From NCBI RefSeq assembly GCF_014204945.1, contig NZ_JACHMN010000003.1, forward strand, positions 2,976,001 to 3,040,000: DNA of 64,000 bases. Reading direction: 5' to 3'. A program made the translations under genes and the position numbers. Origin of the DNA: Allocatelliglobosispora scoriae. GTDB taxonomy: Bacteria > Actinomycetota > Actinomycetes > Mycobacteriales > Micromonosporaceae. Below the pieces are notes generated by a model, which saw only the letters and a list, made by a program, of their open reading frames with translations, made no database searches and was not told the origin of the DNA. This document shows positions 17,905 through 26,391 of this stretch, piece by piece (position 1 is the first letter of the stretch; every line of letters starts with the position of its first letter).

Positions 17905-20055
17905 CTATTCGCTGCGTGCGGTTTCCGGGCCGGTGATCCGTTCCAGCAGCGGCATGGTGGAGGCGATGATGCCGAGGCAGGCGGCGAGGCCGACGACCAC
18001 GATCGCGTAGAACTCCGCCCCTGGTGGGACGAGCGTGTAGTCCATCTGCGCCCGGAGGAACAGCTGGGCGGCGAGCAGCCCCATGCCGATCGCGACCGCG
18101 GCGACGGCGAGCATCGGCACGGCGCTCTCCAGGGCCACCACGCGGCGCAGGGTCTGCACCGGGGTGCCGCTGAGGCGCAGCAGGCTGAACGGGCGCTTGC
18201 GCTCGCTGAGGCCGCCGATCACGCTGACCGCGAGGCTGCACCCGGCGAGTGCCAGGCTGGCGATGATGATGACGTTGGCCAGCTGTTGCCAGCCGCGCAT
18301 CGTGTTGGCGAAGTCGGATTCGAACTCGCCGGGGACGTTGGGGCCCACCCAGTAGTTGGGGTAGGCGAGCGACAGCACCGTACGCGCCCGCTCCAGTGCG
18401 ACGGCCGAGCCGCCCGTGTCGACGACGATCGACACCGCCGGCAGCCGCTGGAGTTCCGCGACGGAGATCGTCGCGGCGGGCCAGACCCTCGTGGCCGACG
18501 CCGACTCCCCCCAGGGGATGAAGCTGCCCGGAACGGCGGCGACCGTGGCGCCGTCGGCGCAGCGGCCGTAGACCGCGGGTATGTCGGTGCACGCGATCAC
18601 CCCGGCGTCGCCGCCTTCGACCGGGTTCATCTTGATCACGGTGGCGCTTCGCACCCCCGGGATCGAGCGCAGCTCGGTCACGAGGCTGCCGGGCACGGTC
18701 GGCGGGTCGTCGTAGAAGGAGGTGGACAGGGTGCCGGCGTCGACCGAGCCGATCGGTGCCGGGCCGCGGTTGGCGATGATCGTGGTGATCACGCCGAGGG
18801 CCACGCTGGTGACGAAGAGCGCCAGCATGATGCCGCTGATGGCCCGGAATCCGGCCTTCGGGTTGTCGGCGAGCCGCCGGGCGGCGATGAGGGTGGCGGG
18901 CCGGCTCGCGTACCGGGCCAGGATGCGTGCGCCGGCCATGGTCAGCCACGGTCCGGCGAAGACGAGGCCGATCATGATGAGGAGCAGTCCGGGGAGGAAC
19001 GCCGCCATCTGCCCGTCGGATGTCGGGGGCCGGCGGCCGATGAAGTAGGCCAGCTCGGCGACGCCCAGGACGAGGGGGATCAGCCGGTAGGCGCGTGGCG
19101 GTCGCGGAGTGGTCCGCCGGGTGACGCCGAGCGGGGAGATCCGGACCCGCCGCAGCGACACCCAGGCCGCCAGGGCTGCGCCGGCCGGAACGCCGAGCGC
19201 GACGACCGCGATGTCCAGCGCGCTCAGGGTGATGTCGCCGGGGAAGTACCGCATACCGGTGATCGGGATCGCGGCGAGCTGGTGGCGGAAGGCGTAGAAC
19301 ATCGCGAAGCCCAGGACGGTGCCGGCCACGGCTGCCGCTGCGGCTTCGGTCGCCGCGATCACCGAGATCTGCTTGGGTGTGGCTCCGACCAGGCGCATGG
19401 CGGCGAATCGCTGCTCCCTGCGGGCCGCGCTGAGCCGGGTCGCCGTCCCGATGAAGATGAGGACGGGGAAGAGCAGGCCGCCGGCGATCACCCCGACGAT
19501 GAGGTCGACCACGGTCTCGGGGAGCGCGGGCGCCTTGTCGCCGATGCTGGTGAGCTTCCTGGCGTTGGGGAGCACGGCGGCCAGGTCGGCGGTGTTGCCG
19601 ATGATGACGAGCAGGGCGTCCGGTGAGGCCAGGGCGTCTGGTCCGATGGTGCCGAGGCTCCGTCCGGGGTAGCGGTCGCTGAGCTGCGCTGCGGGGACCT
19701 CGGCGAGCAGTTCGGCGAGCGCCGGTGAGGCGTAATAGTCTCCGGGGCCCGGCACCGACGGGATGCCGATCGGGGTCGGTGCGGTCGGTCCGGTGGGGGC
19801 GACGTCGACCCGGATGATCGGAGTGCCCTGGTAGTAGTCCTCCCGGGTGGACCACCACAGCGCGTCCCCGTCGCCCGCCGACGCGCTGGGGTAGAGCAAC
19901 GCATAGCGCGTGAGCTGCGTATTGGTGGCGTTGACGCCGGCGAGGGTGATCAGCAGCAGCCCGGCGCCGATGGCGACCGCGGCGGCGATGACGACCAGGC
20001 GGATGAGCGCCTCACGACCGCCCGCGACGGCGAGGCGCAGCCCGAAGCGGATCAT
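17905..20055 (-). CDS. ABC transporter permease, FtsX/MacB type
   Basis: A 716-aa membrane protein. Helix near 20-40, a large extracellular domain with many Pro/Gly, then FtsX-type helix groups (ETVVDLIVGVIAGGLLFPVLIFIG near 180 with the cytoplasmic RREQRFAAMRLVGATPKQI motif) and a second copy near the C-terminus (LSERKRPFSLLRLSGTPVQTLRRV). The repeated RLxGxTP coupling motif is diagnostic. ATG 20055 overlaps the ATPase stop as ATGA. Such exporters move lipids, peptides or drugs; the PadR regulator in the operon suggests inducible export of a toxic compound. Confidence 0.9.
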   Translation of the reverse strand: MIRFGLRLAVAGGREALIRLVVIAAAVAIGAGLLLITLAGVNATNTQLTRYALLYPSASAGDGDALWWSTREDYYQGTPIIRVDVAPTGPTAPTPIGIPSVPGPGDYYASPALAELLAEVPAAQLSDRYPGRSLGTIGPDALASPDALLVIIGNTADLAAVLPNARKLTSIGDKAPALPETVVDLIVGVIAGGLLFPVLIFIGTATRLSAARREQRFAAMRLVGATPKQISVIAATEAAAAAVAGTVLGFAMFYAFRHQLAAIPITGMRYFPGDITLSALDIAVVALGVPAGAALAAWVSLRRVRISPLGVTRRTTPRPPRAYRLIPLVLGVAELAYFIGRRPPTSDGQMAAFLPGLLLIMIGLVFAGPWLTMAGARILARYASRPATLIAARRLADNPKAGFRAISGIMLALFVTSVALGVITTIIANRGPAPIGSVDAGTLSTSFYDDPPTVPGSLVTELRSIPGVRSATVIKMNPVEGGDAGVIACTDIPAVYGRCADGATVAAVPGSFIPWGESASATRVWPAATISVAELQRLPAVSIVVDTGGSAVALERARTVLSLAYPNYWVGPNVPGEFESDFANTMRGWQQLANVIIIASLALAGCSLAVSVIGGLSERKRPFSLLRLSGTPVQTLRRVVALESAVPMLAVAAVAIGMGLLAAQLFLRAQMDYTLVPPGAEFYAIVVVGLAACLGIIASTMPLLERITGPETARSE

Positions 20056-20732
20056 GACGGCACCCGCTCCGGCGCGTTGACGCGCCCGTCGCGGACGATG
20101 ACCTCGCGGTCGGCGTAGGCGGCGACCCGTGGTTCGTGGGTGACGAGGATGACGGTGGTCCCCTGCTCGCGGGCTGCGGCGACCATCAGCTCCATCACCT
20201 GCTCGCCGGTGAGCGAGTCGAGTGCACCGGTCGGCTCGTCGGCGAACAGGACCTCCGGCCCGGCGACCAGGCCGCGAGCGAGGGCGACGCGCTGGGCCTG
20301 CCCTCCGGACAGCTCGCCCGAGCGGCGGTGCTCCATGCCGTCGAGGCCGAGCCGCTCGAACCAGCTGTGGGCCTTGCGCAGTGCCTCGGCCCGGCGGACG
20401 CCGCTGAGCAGCAGCGGCAGCGCGACGTTTTCCGCGGCGGTGAGCTCGGGGACGAGCTGGCCGAACTGGAACACGAACCCGAAGCGGTCCCGGCGCAGGC
20501 TGCTGCGCTGATGCTCGGTCATCGAGTCGACCCGGGCGCCGTCGAACAGGATCTCGCCGGACTCGGGAACCAGGATGCCCGCCAGGCAGTGCAGCAGCGT
20601 CGACTTGCCCGATCCGCTGGGCCCCATGATGGCGAGGATCTCGCCGGAGTCCACGGCGATGCTGGCGCCCTGCAGTGCGGGGGTCTTGCCGAAGGAGAAC
20701 GCGACGTTGCGCGCTTCGATCGCGATGGTCAT
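20052..20732 (-). CDS. ABC transporter ATP-binding protein (LolD/MacB-type)
   Basis: A 226-aa ATPase with Walker A IMGPSGSGKSTLLHCLAGI near 35, Q-loop FGFVFQFGQLVPELTAAENV, signature LSGGQAQRVALARGL near 140, Walker B VLFADEPTGALDS and H-loop LVTHEPRVAAYADR. The starting Met (MTIAIEARNVAF, 20732) overlaps the PadR stop as ATGA; the longer open frame upstream is the PadR gene in another frame. It pairs with the downstream permease. Confidence 0.93.
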   Translation of the reverse strand: MTIAIEARNVAFSFGKTPALQGASIAVDSGEILAIMGPSGSGKSTLLHCLAGILVPESGEILFDGARVDSMTEHQRSSLRRDRFGFVFQFGQLVPELTAAENVALPLLLSGVRRAEALRKAHSWFERLGLDGMEHRRSGELSGGQAQRVALARGLVAGPEVLFADEPTGALDSLTGEQVMELMVAAAREQGTTVILVTHEPRVAAYADREVIVRDGRVNAPERVPS

Positions 20733-21253
20733 CGTTGCACCGTCTTCTTCAGGGCGTCCAGTCGGGCGCCGGTGATCTCGATCCACCGCAGGTCCGCCTC
20801 CAGGTGGTAGAGGCCGTGGTCGGCGAGGAGCCCGTCGACGAGGCTGCCGGTGCGCTTGATCTCGGTGAGCTCGCGCATCCGCTGCAGGTGCGCGGCGCGC
20901 TGGGTGTCGAGGTATTCGGCGGCGGGGCGGTCGAGCATGAGTGCGAGCACGACCTTGGCGAAGAGCACGGTCTGCAGGTGCGGCTCCGGGTCGACGGGCT
21001 GGGTCAGCCACTGCTCGATCTCGGTCGCGCCCAGCTCGGTGATGATGTAGCGCTTGCGGTCGGGTCCCTCGCCGGGACCGACCTCGTCGATCACCACCTT
21101 GCCGTCGCGGGCGAGCCGGCTGAGGGTCGAGTAGACCTGGCCGAACGGCAGTGGTTTGCCGCGGCCGAAATAGGCGTCGTACTCATGCTTGAGGTCGTAG
21201 CCATGGCTCGGCTCCCGCTGGAGCAGGCCGAGGAGGGTGAGGGGGACGCTCAT
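20729..21253 (-). CDS. PadR-family transcriptional regulator
   Basis: A 174-aa regulator with the PadR winged helix: LTLLGLLQREPSHGYDLKHEYDAYFG, FGQVYSTLSRLARDGKVVIDE, DRKRYIITELGATEIEQWL, then a dimerisation helix with Vir_act_alpha_C character. First gene of a three-gene operon joined by ATGA overlaps to an ABC exporter. The large palindrome just upstream of its ATG is the evident operator, so it most likely represses its own operon until an inducer, perhaps the export substrate, binds. Confidence 0.92.
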   Translation of the reverse strand: MSVPLTLLGLLQREPSHGYDLKHEYDAYFGRGKPLPFGQVYSTLSRLARDGKVVIDEVGPGEGPDRKRYIITELGATEIEQWLTQPVDPEPHLQTVLFAKVVLALMLDRPAAEYLDTQRAAHLQRMRELTEIKRTGSLVDGLLADHGLYHLEADLRWIEITGARLDALKKTVQR

Positions 21254-21262
21254 GCCGGAAGA

Positions 21263-21299
21263 CTACACTGAGGGTATACCTCGCGTATATACCCTCAGT
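21263..21299. promoter_or_regulatory. PadR operator: 14-bp perfect inverted repeat
   Basis: ACACTGAGGGTATA (21263-21276) and TATACCCTCAGTGT (21286-21299) are exact reverse complements with a 9-bp spacer, starting 10 bp before the PadR ATG. Confidence 0.75.
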
Positions 21300-21314
21300 G
21301 TGATGCTCGCCGCT

Positions 21315-22019
21315 TCACGCGGCGCCCGCCCACCGGATGGCGTTGCGCAGCAGCGTGACGTAGGCCGGATTCTGGAACAGGTCGGGGTGGTGGCCCATGA
21401 AGATGTAGGCGTTGCGGCCGGGGTGGTTCGGGTTCGTCCAGATCACCGGGTGGTCGCCCATCCTGATCGCCGAGGCGGGATCGTAGGAGTGCTCGTCGAC
21501 GGTGGCGAGCACGTGCACGTGGGGCCGGGGACTGCTGTCCCAGACGTACCACTCGTCGGTCTCGACCCGGAAGGCCGCCGGCACCCCCTCGAACAGGGGA
21601 TGGGAGCCGTCCTCGACGTGCACGGTGGCCGACGCGCACGACGCGATGTAGTCGCGGTAGTTGATCCGCCCCAGGAAGTCGTGGAACCACGTCCAGGGCG
21701 GTTCGGACTCGGGCGTGACGACGGGGCCGTAGAGGCCGGCGTGGTGCAGGCCGACCCAGCCGCCGCGCCCGGTCTCGAGGTACTTCTCGAACGCGGCCCG
21801 GGCGGTCGCGTTCCACCGGAACGGCGTGTAGTTGAGCTGCAGGATCAGGTCGTAGTCGGCGAGCAGCCGGTCGGTGAGCGGGTCCGGGCTCTGCAGGTGC
21901 GTGACCTTCAGGCCGGGCTCGGTGCTGAGCCAGGCCGTCGCGGCCGCCACGAACGGGGCGTGGATCTCCGGTTCGCCGCCGACCGTCAGCTCTCCGATCG
22001 CGAGTACAGCGAGCGTCAT
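21315..22019 (-). CDS. ThuA-like domain protein
   Basis: A 234-aa class I glutamine-amidotransferase-like protein of the ThuA family: an early DYDLILQLNYTPF, GRGGWVGLHHAGLYGP near 95, SHPLFEGVPAAFRVETDEWYVWD near 145, DHPVIWTNPNHPGRNAYIFMGHHPD near 190. The nucleophilic Cys of true amidotransferases is replaced by His in GLHHAG, as in other ThuA proteins, which are sugar-metabolism related with unproven chemistry. ATG 22019 lies 7 bp after the stop of the preceding gene, so it is probably the third gene of the sigma-factor operon. Confidence 0.85.
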   Translation of the reverse strand: MTLAVLAIGELTVGGEPEIHAPFVAAATAWLSTEPGLKVTHLQSPDPLTDRLLADYDLILQLNYTPFRWNATARAAFEKYLETGRGGWVGLHHAGLYGPVVTPESEPPWTWFHDFLGRINYRDYIASCASATVHVEDGSHPLFEGVPAAFRVETDEWYVWDSSPRPHVHVLATVDEHSYDPASAIRMGDHPVIWTNPNHPGRNAYIFMGHHPDLFQNPAYVTLLRNAIRWAGAA

Positions 22020-22026
22020 CAGGCCA

Positions 22027-23319
22027 TTATTGGATGCAGTCGGCCGAGACGCCGCCGATCGTGAGGTGCCAGTCGCAGCCCATCGGCGCCACGGAGACCA
22101 GCCCGAGGGCCGGGTCGACCAGCCGGACCACGCGCCCTGTGGAAAGATCCCACGCCAGCAGCCCCTCCTGCTGCGTGTAGACGAGCACCTCGTTGCTGTT
22201 CTGCCAGCCGTAGACGGCACAGCACCCCTTGTTGCGGTCGCGTTCGCCGAGGTCCAGCACCTGGGTGAAGGCGCCGGTCCGGGCGTCGAGCACGGCCACG
22301 AAGTCGCGTGGCCCCGAACCGTTCGCGGTGCTGAGCTGGCCGTTCGCCGCGAAGGCGACGAGGTCGCCGTAGCGCCATCCGCGCGGGCTCAGGTAGCTGA
22401 TCCGGTAGGCGCCGAGGGTCCGGGAGTCGACGGGCACGGTCCCGGTCCGGGCGAGCCCGCCGTCGTCGTAGGCCAGCAGCTCCAGCGGCTCGGCGCCGGT
22501 GTCCGCGGGGATCAGCGCGGTGAGCCCGGATCCGCCGCCGACGAGCGGGGTGACCCGCTGGCCCGCGACGGCTGCCCGGACGACCGAGCGGGTCTGGACA
22601 TCGACGAGCCACGTCTCGGCCTCGCTGGAGACCAGCACGTGCCGTCCGTCGGCGAGCCAGGTCACCTGCTCGTTGAGGCCCGGCAGGGCGATCCTGGCGA
22701 CATCCCCGGTCAGCAGGTCCACGATCACCGCGGCGTCGGGCTGCGCGAAGGCGGCCCGGGTCCCCATCGGCCCGAGGGAGTTGACGCCCAGCGGCATCGC
22801 CTGGTTGCCGCCGGCGTCACGGGTGTCGACGAGATCGACATCGACCCGCGCCCAGTGGAACCTCCCGTCGCCGCTGCCGCCGTTGACCGTCCCCTCGCCG
22901 TAGGCGTAGATCGCGGAGGCGCCCGTGGCGATCGGGGAGTAGAGCATGACGGCGTGGCTGATCGGCGCCTCGGCGAGGGTCGGCACCCGGGCGGGCAGAT
23001 TGATCGAGGCCGGCCAGTAGGGCTCCGACCGAGGGCTCCGCGCGGGCTCGGCGGGCAGCCGGTCGACCCTGGCCAGAGCGGACGGCTGCGGCAGCGGCGC
23101 GGGGGAGGCGGTCGGCCCCGTCGTCACGTCCGCCCCGGTCGGGCGCCACGCCGCCACGGCGGCGCCGGAGATCAGCACGACCGCCGCGAGCGCCCCGGCG
23201 ACCACGGTCCGCCGCCGCCGGACCCGGGCGGCACCGGCCGCGGCGGGGCCAGCGAGGTGGGGCGGCGGCACATCCTCGGCGAGCGCTTCGAACATGGCGT
23301 GGAGATCTTCGCGGCTCAT
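22027..23319 (-). CDS. Membrane-anchored beta-propeller-like protein, partner of the adjacent sigma factor
   Basis: A 430-aa protein with a short cytoplasmic N-terminus (MSREDLHAMFEALAEDVPPP), basic RRRR at 34-37, one transmembrane helix (TVVAGALAAVVLISGAAVAAW, 38-58) and a large extracytoplasmic domain with repeated strands (VTWLADGRHVLVSS, LVDVQTRSVVRAAV, AVLDARTGAFTQVL, LLAWDLSTGRVVRLV) of a WD40/TolB-like propeller. The ATG overlaps the sigma factor stop as ATGA. This is the layout of SigE70-type sigma factors with a membrane partner; anti-sigma activity of its N-terminus is inferred. Confidence 0.8.
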   Translation of the reverse strand: MSREDLHAMFEALAEDVPPPHLAGPAAAGAARVRRRRTVVAGALAAVVLISGAAVAAWRPTGADVTTGPTASPAPLPQPSALARVDRLPAEPARSPRSEPYWPASINLPARVPTLAEAPISHAVMLYSPIATGASAIYAYGEGTVNGGSGDGRFHWARVDVDLVDTRDAGGNQAMPLGVNSLGPMGTRAAFAQPDAAVIVDLLTGDVARIALPGLNEQVTWLADGRHVLVSSEAETWLVDVQTRSVVRAAVAGQRVTPLVGGGSGLTALIPADTGAEPLELLAYDDGGLARTGTVPVDSRTLGAYRISYLSPRGWRYGDLVAFAANGQLSTANGSGPRDFVAVLDARTGAFTQVLDLGERDRNKGCCAVYGWQNSNEVLVYTQQEGLLAWDLSTGRVVRLVDPALGLVSVAPMGCDWHLTIGGVSADCIQ

Positions 23320-23849
23320 CGCACGGCTCCTGGGCTGTCCTGGCGTACCAGATCGGATAGTTCGGGCGCGAGCTCGCGCAGTCGGCGCAGCGCGACCGAG
23401 GTCTGGCTCTTGACCGTGCCGAGTGCAACCCCCAAGACCTCGGCGGTACGCGCCTCCGTGTGGTCCTCGTAGAACCGCAGCACCAGGATCGCCCGCTGTT
23501 TCGGGGTGAGCCGGGACAGCGCGTCGGCGAAGACGACGCGGAGCTGAACGGTGTCCCCGCCGTCGTCGGGACCGAGCCGGTCCGGTGGCTCGGCGACGGT
23601 GATCTCCCGGCGCCGGGTGCGCCACCAGGAGACCGCGTCGCGGTAGACGATCCGGCGCAGGTAGGCCTCGGGTTGCCCGTCGCGGAGCCGGGGCCAGCGC
23701 AGCGCGACCTTGACCAGGGCCGACTGGAGCAGATCCTCGGCCAGGTGCCGGTCACCGCAGATCAGGTACGCCGAGCGCAGCATCCGGTGCTGGCACGCCT
23801 GCGCGAACGCGGTGAAATCCGCGTGCTGGTCGATCCGGTTCGGGCTCAC
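23316..23849 (-). CDS. RNA polymerase sigma factor, SigE70 (ECF) subfamily
   Basis: A 177-aa ECF sigma factor: region 2 FTAFAQACQHRMLRSAYLIC ... AEDLLQSALVKVALRWPRLR, then YLRRIVYRDAVSWWRTRRR, and region 4 ALSRLTPKQRAILVLRFYED ... TAEVLGVALGTVKSQTSVALRRLRE. GTG 23849 gives the normal family length; the open frame runs further up into the CutA promoter. It is first in an operon with the membrane propeller protein and ThuA. Confidence 0.9.
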   Translation of the reverse strand: MSPNRIDQHADFTAFAQACQHRMLRSAYLICGDRHLAEDLLQSALVKVALRWPRLRDGQPEAYLRRIVYRDAVSWWRTRRREITVAEPPDRLGPDDGGDTVQLRVVFADALSRLTPKQRAILVLRFYEDHTEARTAEVLGVALGTVKSQTSVALRRLRELAPELSDLVRQDSPGAVR

Positions 23850-23900
23850 GGGACTACAACGCAGGGGCCCGCCGCAATGGTTGGGGGTCGCCGGGACGAA

Positions 23901-23906
23901 TAAAGT
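23901..23906 (+). promoter_or_regulatory. Leaderless -10 box of the cutA-like gene
   Basis: TAAAGT, then 7 nt, then GTG at 23914, with no Shine-Dalgarno. The box decides the GTG start against two in-frame upstream codons. Confidence 0.45.
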
Positions 23907-23913
23907 GTCGAGC

Positions 23914-24258
23914 GTGACCGAGGTGACAGGCGAGCAGTACGTGCAGGTGTCCACCACCACCGACTCCGCCGATCGTGCGGCTGAGCTGGTGTCCTCGGCG
24001 GTGGCCGCACGGGTCGCGGCGTGCGGTCAGGTCGTCGGCCCCATCACCAGCACGTACTGGTGGCAGGGCGCTCAGGAGACGGCCGAGGAGTGGCTGATCC
24101 TCTTCAAGACCCCGGCCGACCGGGCTGCCGCGCTGCAGCAGCACATCCTCGCCGGTCATGGCTACGACGTCCCGGAGATCATCCACACACCGATCATCGG
24201 CGGGAACCCGGCGTACCTCGCCTGGCTTACCGCGGAGACCCGGTTCGCGCAGGGCTGA
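23914..24258 (+). CDS. cutA: CutA1-like divalent cation tolerance protein
   Basis: A 114-aa trimeric ferredoxin-like protein: YVQVSTTTDSADRAAELVSSAV, then ITSTYWWQGAQETAEEWLILFKT and the family end HGYDVPEIIHTPIIGGNPAYLAWL (HPYEVPEI in most homologues). Its cellular role is unsettled; in Escherichia coli it was linked to copper tolerance. Its stop abuts the stop of the convergent epimerase with no spacer. Confidence 0.92.
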   Translation: MTEVTGEQYVQVSTTTDSADRAAELVSSAVAARVAACGQVVGPITSTYWWQGAQETAEEWLILFKTPADRAAALQQHILAGHGYDVPEIIHTPIIGGNPAYLAWLTAETRFAQG

Positions 24259-25149
24259 CTACTTTTTGAAGTAGTACCCGGCCTCCAGGTCGGCGATGAG
24301 TCCGGGGTGCGTGGGGTTCCATCCGAGCAGCCGCTGGGTCGCCGAGCTCGACGCCGCAGCGTCGCCACCGAAGATGCGCCCCATCCACCCGAAGTGCTCA
24401 CCGGCCTGCTCGGCGGGGATGGAGACCACCGGTAGGCCGAGCCCGCGACCGATCGCCTCGGCGATCTCCCGGGTCGGCACGCCCTCCTCGGCGGTGGCGT
24501 GCAGTGCCGCACCGGCGGGTGCCGCGTCCACGGCGAGCCGGACGAGGTTCGCGGCGTCGAGCCGGTGCACGGCGGGCCACCGGTTGCCGCCGTCATCGAT
24601 GTAGGCGGAGACGCCCTTCTCCCGGGCGATCCCGACCAGGATCGCGATGAAGCCGTGGTCGCCGGGCCCGTGGACGGTGGGGGCGAACCGCACCGACGAG
24701 ACGCGGACGCCGCGGGTGGCGTACCCCATCGCTGTGCGAACACCCGCGTTGCGCGGGTGGCCGGCCGGGTCGGGCACGTCCTGCTCGGTGGCGACCCGGC
24801 CGGGCGCCAGTCCGAGCACGCCCGCCGCGACGACGAACGGCCGCTCGGTGCCCTCCAGCGCCGTGCCGATGGCGTCGATCACGGCCAGGTCGGTCCGCGC
24901 CGCCGCCTCCATCTGGGTGAAGTCGTGGCTGTATCCGAGGTGGATCACGCCGTCGGCGGCGGCTGCCCCGGCGCGCAGGCTGTCGAGGTCGCCCAGATCG
25001 CCTCGATGAGCCTCGGCGCCGAGCCGGGCGACCGACTCGGCGGCGGCGTCGGAACGGGCGAGGCCGAGAACATGGTGTCCGGCGCTGAGCAGCTCGGGGA
25101 TGACGGCGGAGCCGATCCAGCCGCTCGCGCCGGTGACGAAGATGCGCAT
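24259..25149 (-). CDS. NAD-dependent epimerase/dehydratase-family (extended SDR-like) protein
   Basis: A 296-aa protein with MRIFVTGASGWIGSAVIPELLSAGH (Rossmann GxxGxxG), GDLGDLDSLRAG, GVIHLGYSHDF, and VRTAMGYATRGVRVSSVRFAPTVHG where the usual YxxxK is replaced by AMGYATRG, so classic SDR catalysis is doubtful. Ribosome site GGAGGG lies 5 nt before ATG 25149. It is divergent from a TetR gene, with two operator palindromes between them, so it is the probable target of that repressor. Confidence 0.85.
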   Translation of the reverse strand: MRIFVTGASGWIGSAVIPELLSAGHHVLGLARSDAAAESVARLGAEAHRGDLGDLDSLRAGAAAADGVIHLGYSHDFTQMEAAARTDLAVIDAIGTALEGTERPFVVAAGVLGLAPGRVATEQDVPDPAGHPRNAGVRTAMGYATRGVRVSSVRFAPTVHGPGDHGFIAILVGIAREKGVSAYIDDGGNRWPAVHRLDAANLVRLAVDAAPAGAALHATAEEGVPTREIAEAIGRGLGLPVVSIPAEQAGEHFGWMGRIFGGDAAASSSATQRLLGWNPTHPGLIADLEAGYYFKK

Positions 25150-25191
25150 GAAACCCTCCATGGGGACCGACCGCTCGACAGGGGTCGGAAC

Positions 25192-25249
25192 GATGTCACT
25201 TAATGACATCAGCTTAGCAGGCGATGTCACCGAGTGACATCGCTAGACT
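25192..25249. promoter_or_regulatory. Two TetR operators and a leaderless -10 box
   Basis: GATGTCA-CTTAA-TGACATC (25192-25210) and GCGATGTCA-CCGAG-TGACATCGC (25221-25243), same half site and spacer, centres 31 bp apart. TAGACT (25244-25249) directly follows the second and lies 6 nt from the TetR GTG start. Confidence 0.75.
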
Positions 25250-25255
25250 CATGCC

Positions 25256-25822
25256 GTGGTGCGATGGGAGGCAGACGCGAGCGGCCGGCTCCGCGAGGCG
25301 GCGATGCAGCTCTACGTCGAGCGCGGCTTCGAGCAGACGACCGTCGCCGAGATCGCCAAGCGGGCCGGGCTGACGGCCAGGACGTTCTTCCGCTACTTCG
25401 CCGACAAGCGCGAGGTGCTGTTCGCCGGGTCTGCCGATCTGCAGGAACGCCTCGTCCGTGCCCTGGAGGCCGCCCCCGACTCCGCCTCGCCCATGCAGGC
25501 CGTCGCGGCCGCGCTCGCCGTCGGCGCCACGACACTGGGACAGCACCACGAGCACTCCCGGCTGCGCCAGTCGATCATCAATGCCAACGCGGACCTGCAG
25601 GAACGCGAGCTGATCAAGCTGGCGTCTCTCGCCGCCGCCCTCGCTGACGGGCTGCGCCGGCGGGGAGTGCCGGAACCGGACGCGAGCCTCGCCGCCGAGA
25701 CGGGCATCGTGGTGCTGCGGGTCGCCTTCGAGCGCTGGGTCGGTGAGCCGCTGGGAGCGGACCTGTCGCAGGCGACGGCTGCGGCGCTCGACCGCCTCGG
25801 GGTCGTGACCTCCGCTCGCTGA
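25256..25822 (+). CDS. TetR-family transcriptional regulator
   Basis: A 188-aa repressor with the standard HTH: LREAAMQLYVERGFEQTTVAEIAKRAGLTARTFFRYFADKREVLF split over residues 10-57, and a helical ligand domain with HEHSRLRQSIINANADLQERELIKL. The GTG start (25256) follows a TAGACT box, consistent with leaderless translation. The two palindromes upstream indicate autoregulation and control of the divergent gene. Confidence 0.93.
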   Translation: MVRWEADASGRLREAAMQLYVERGFEQTTVAEIAKRAGLTARTFFRYFADKREVLFAGSADLQERLVRALEAAPDSASPMQAVAAALAVGATTLGQHHEHSRLRQSIINANADLQERELIKLASLAAALADGLRRRGVPEPDASLAAETGIVVLRVAFERWVGEPLGADLSQATAAALDRLGVVTSAR

Positions 25823-25828
25823 CCGGCG

Positions 25829-26185
25829 TTATCGGTCGCCGTACTTGATGGTCTCCTCGGCGGTGATGTCGATGATCCGCCTGGTGGTGTCGTCGATCGT
25901 GTGTGTCTCGTCGAGCTGCAGGCGGATGGTGCGGGTGATGGTGGCGATCGGGGGTCGGGGTGTCTCCTTCCTGAGGTCGTTGTAGACGGTCCAGGCGACG
26001 GTGGCGATGGCGACGATGAGGGAGGCGATGGCGACGGGGTCGGTGTAGCGGGCGGGCGGGGTGGGGGCGGTGGCGGTGCGCTGGTGGAGGGCGGCTTCGA
26101 CCTGATGGATGAGGGCGGGGTTGTGGTCGGTGGTGAGGTGCTGGGCGACGTTGCGGGCGATGGCGGCGACGGGTTCGGTGGTCAC
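25829..26185 (-). CDS. Small single-helix membrane protein next to the CHAT gene
   Basis: A 118-aa protein: helical N-terminus (VAAIARNVAQHLTTDHNPALIHQVEAALHQR split over 5-35), one transmembrane segment (DPVAIASLIVAIATVAWTVY, 48-67) followed by basic NDLRKETPRPP, then a small soluble domain (TITRTIRLQLDETHTIDD ... IIDITAEETIKYGDR). GTG 26185 has AGGAG 10 nt upstream and overlaps the stop of a preceding frame. Proteins with the AWTxYxDLRK signature occur, as I recall, beside actinobacterial conflict-system genes. It could be the membrane effector or anchor of the CHAT-TPR protein; that is inference. Confidence 0.6.
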   Translation of the reverse strand: MTTEPVAAIARNVAQHLTTDHNPALIHQVEAALHQRTATAPTPPARYTDPVAIASLIVAIATVAWTVYNDLRKETPRPPIATITRTIRLQLDETHTIDDTTRRIIDITAEETIKYGDR

Positions 26186-26334
26186 GGTGCGGATTCTCCT
26201 GCGGGTGGGTCGGCGAGGTGGGCGCGGGCGGGCATGGGGCTGCCGGTGGTCTCCTGCCGGAGGCGTTCGACATCGGCGATCGGGGTGTTGGTGCCAGACG
26301 GCGTCCAGATCCTTCCAGAGTGGTGCCACCGGAA
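26183..26334 (-). other. Coding-looking fragment without a start codon
   Basis: On the minus strand an open frame from an in-frame TGA (26337-26335) reads WTPSGTNTPIADVERLRQET and ends MPARAHLADPPAGESAP with its TGA overlapping the next gene's GTG. Composition is gene-like and the overlap is typical of an operon, but there is no usable early start. It may be the C-terminal remnant of a gene between the CHAT protein and the membrane protein. Confidence 0.25.
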
Positions 26335-26391
26335 TCAGCCGAGACCAGCCATGACACCTGTCCGATCACGGACGGCACCCGAGCTCGTCGG

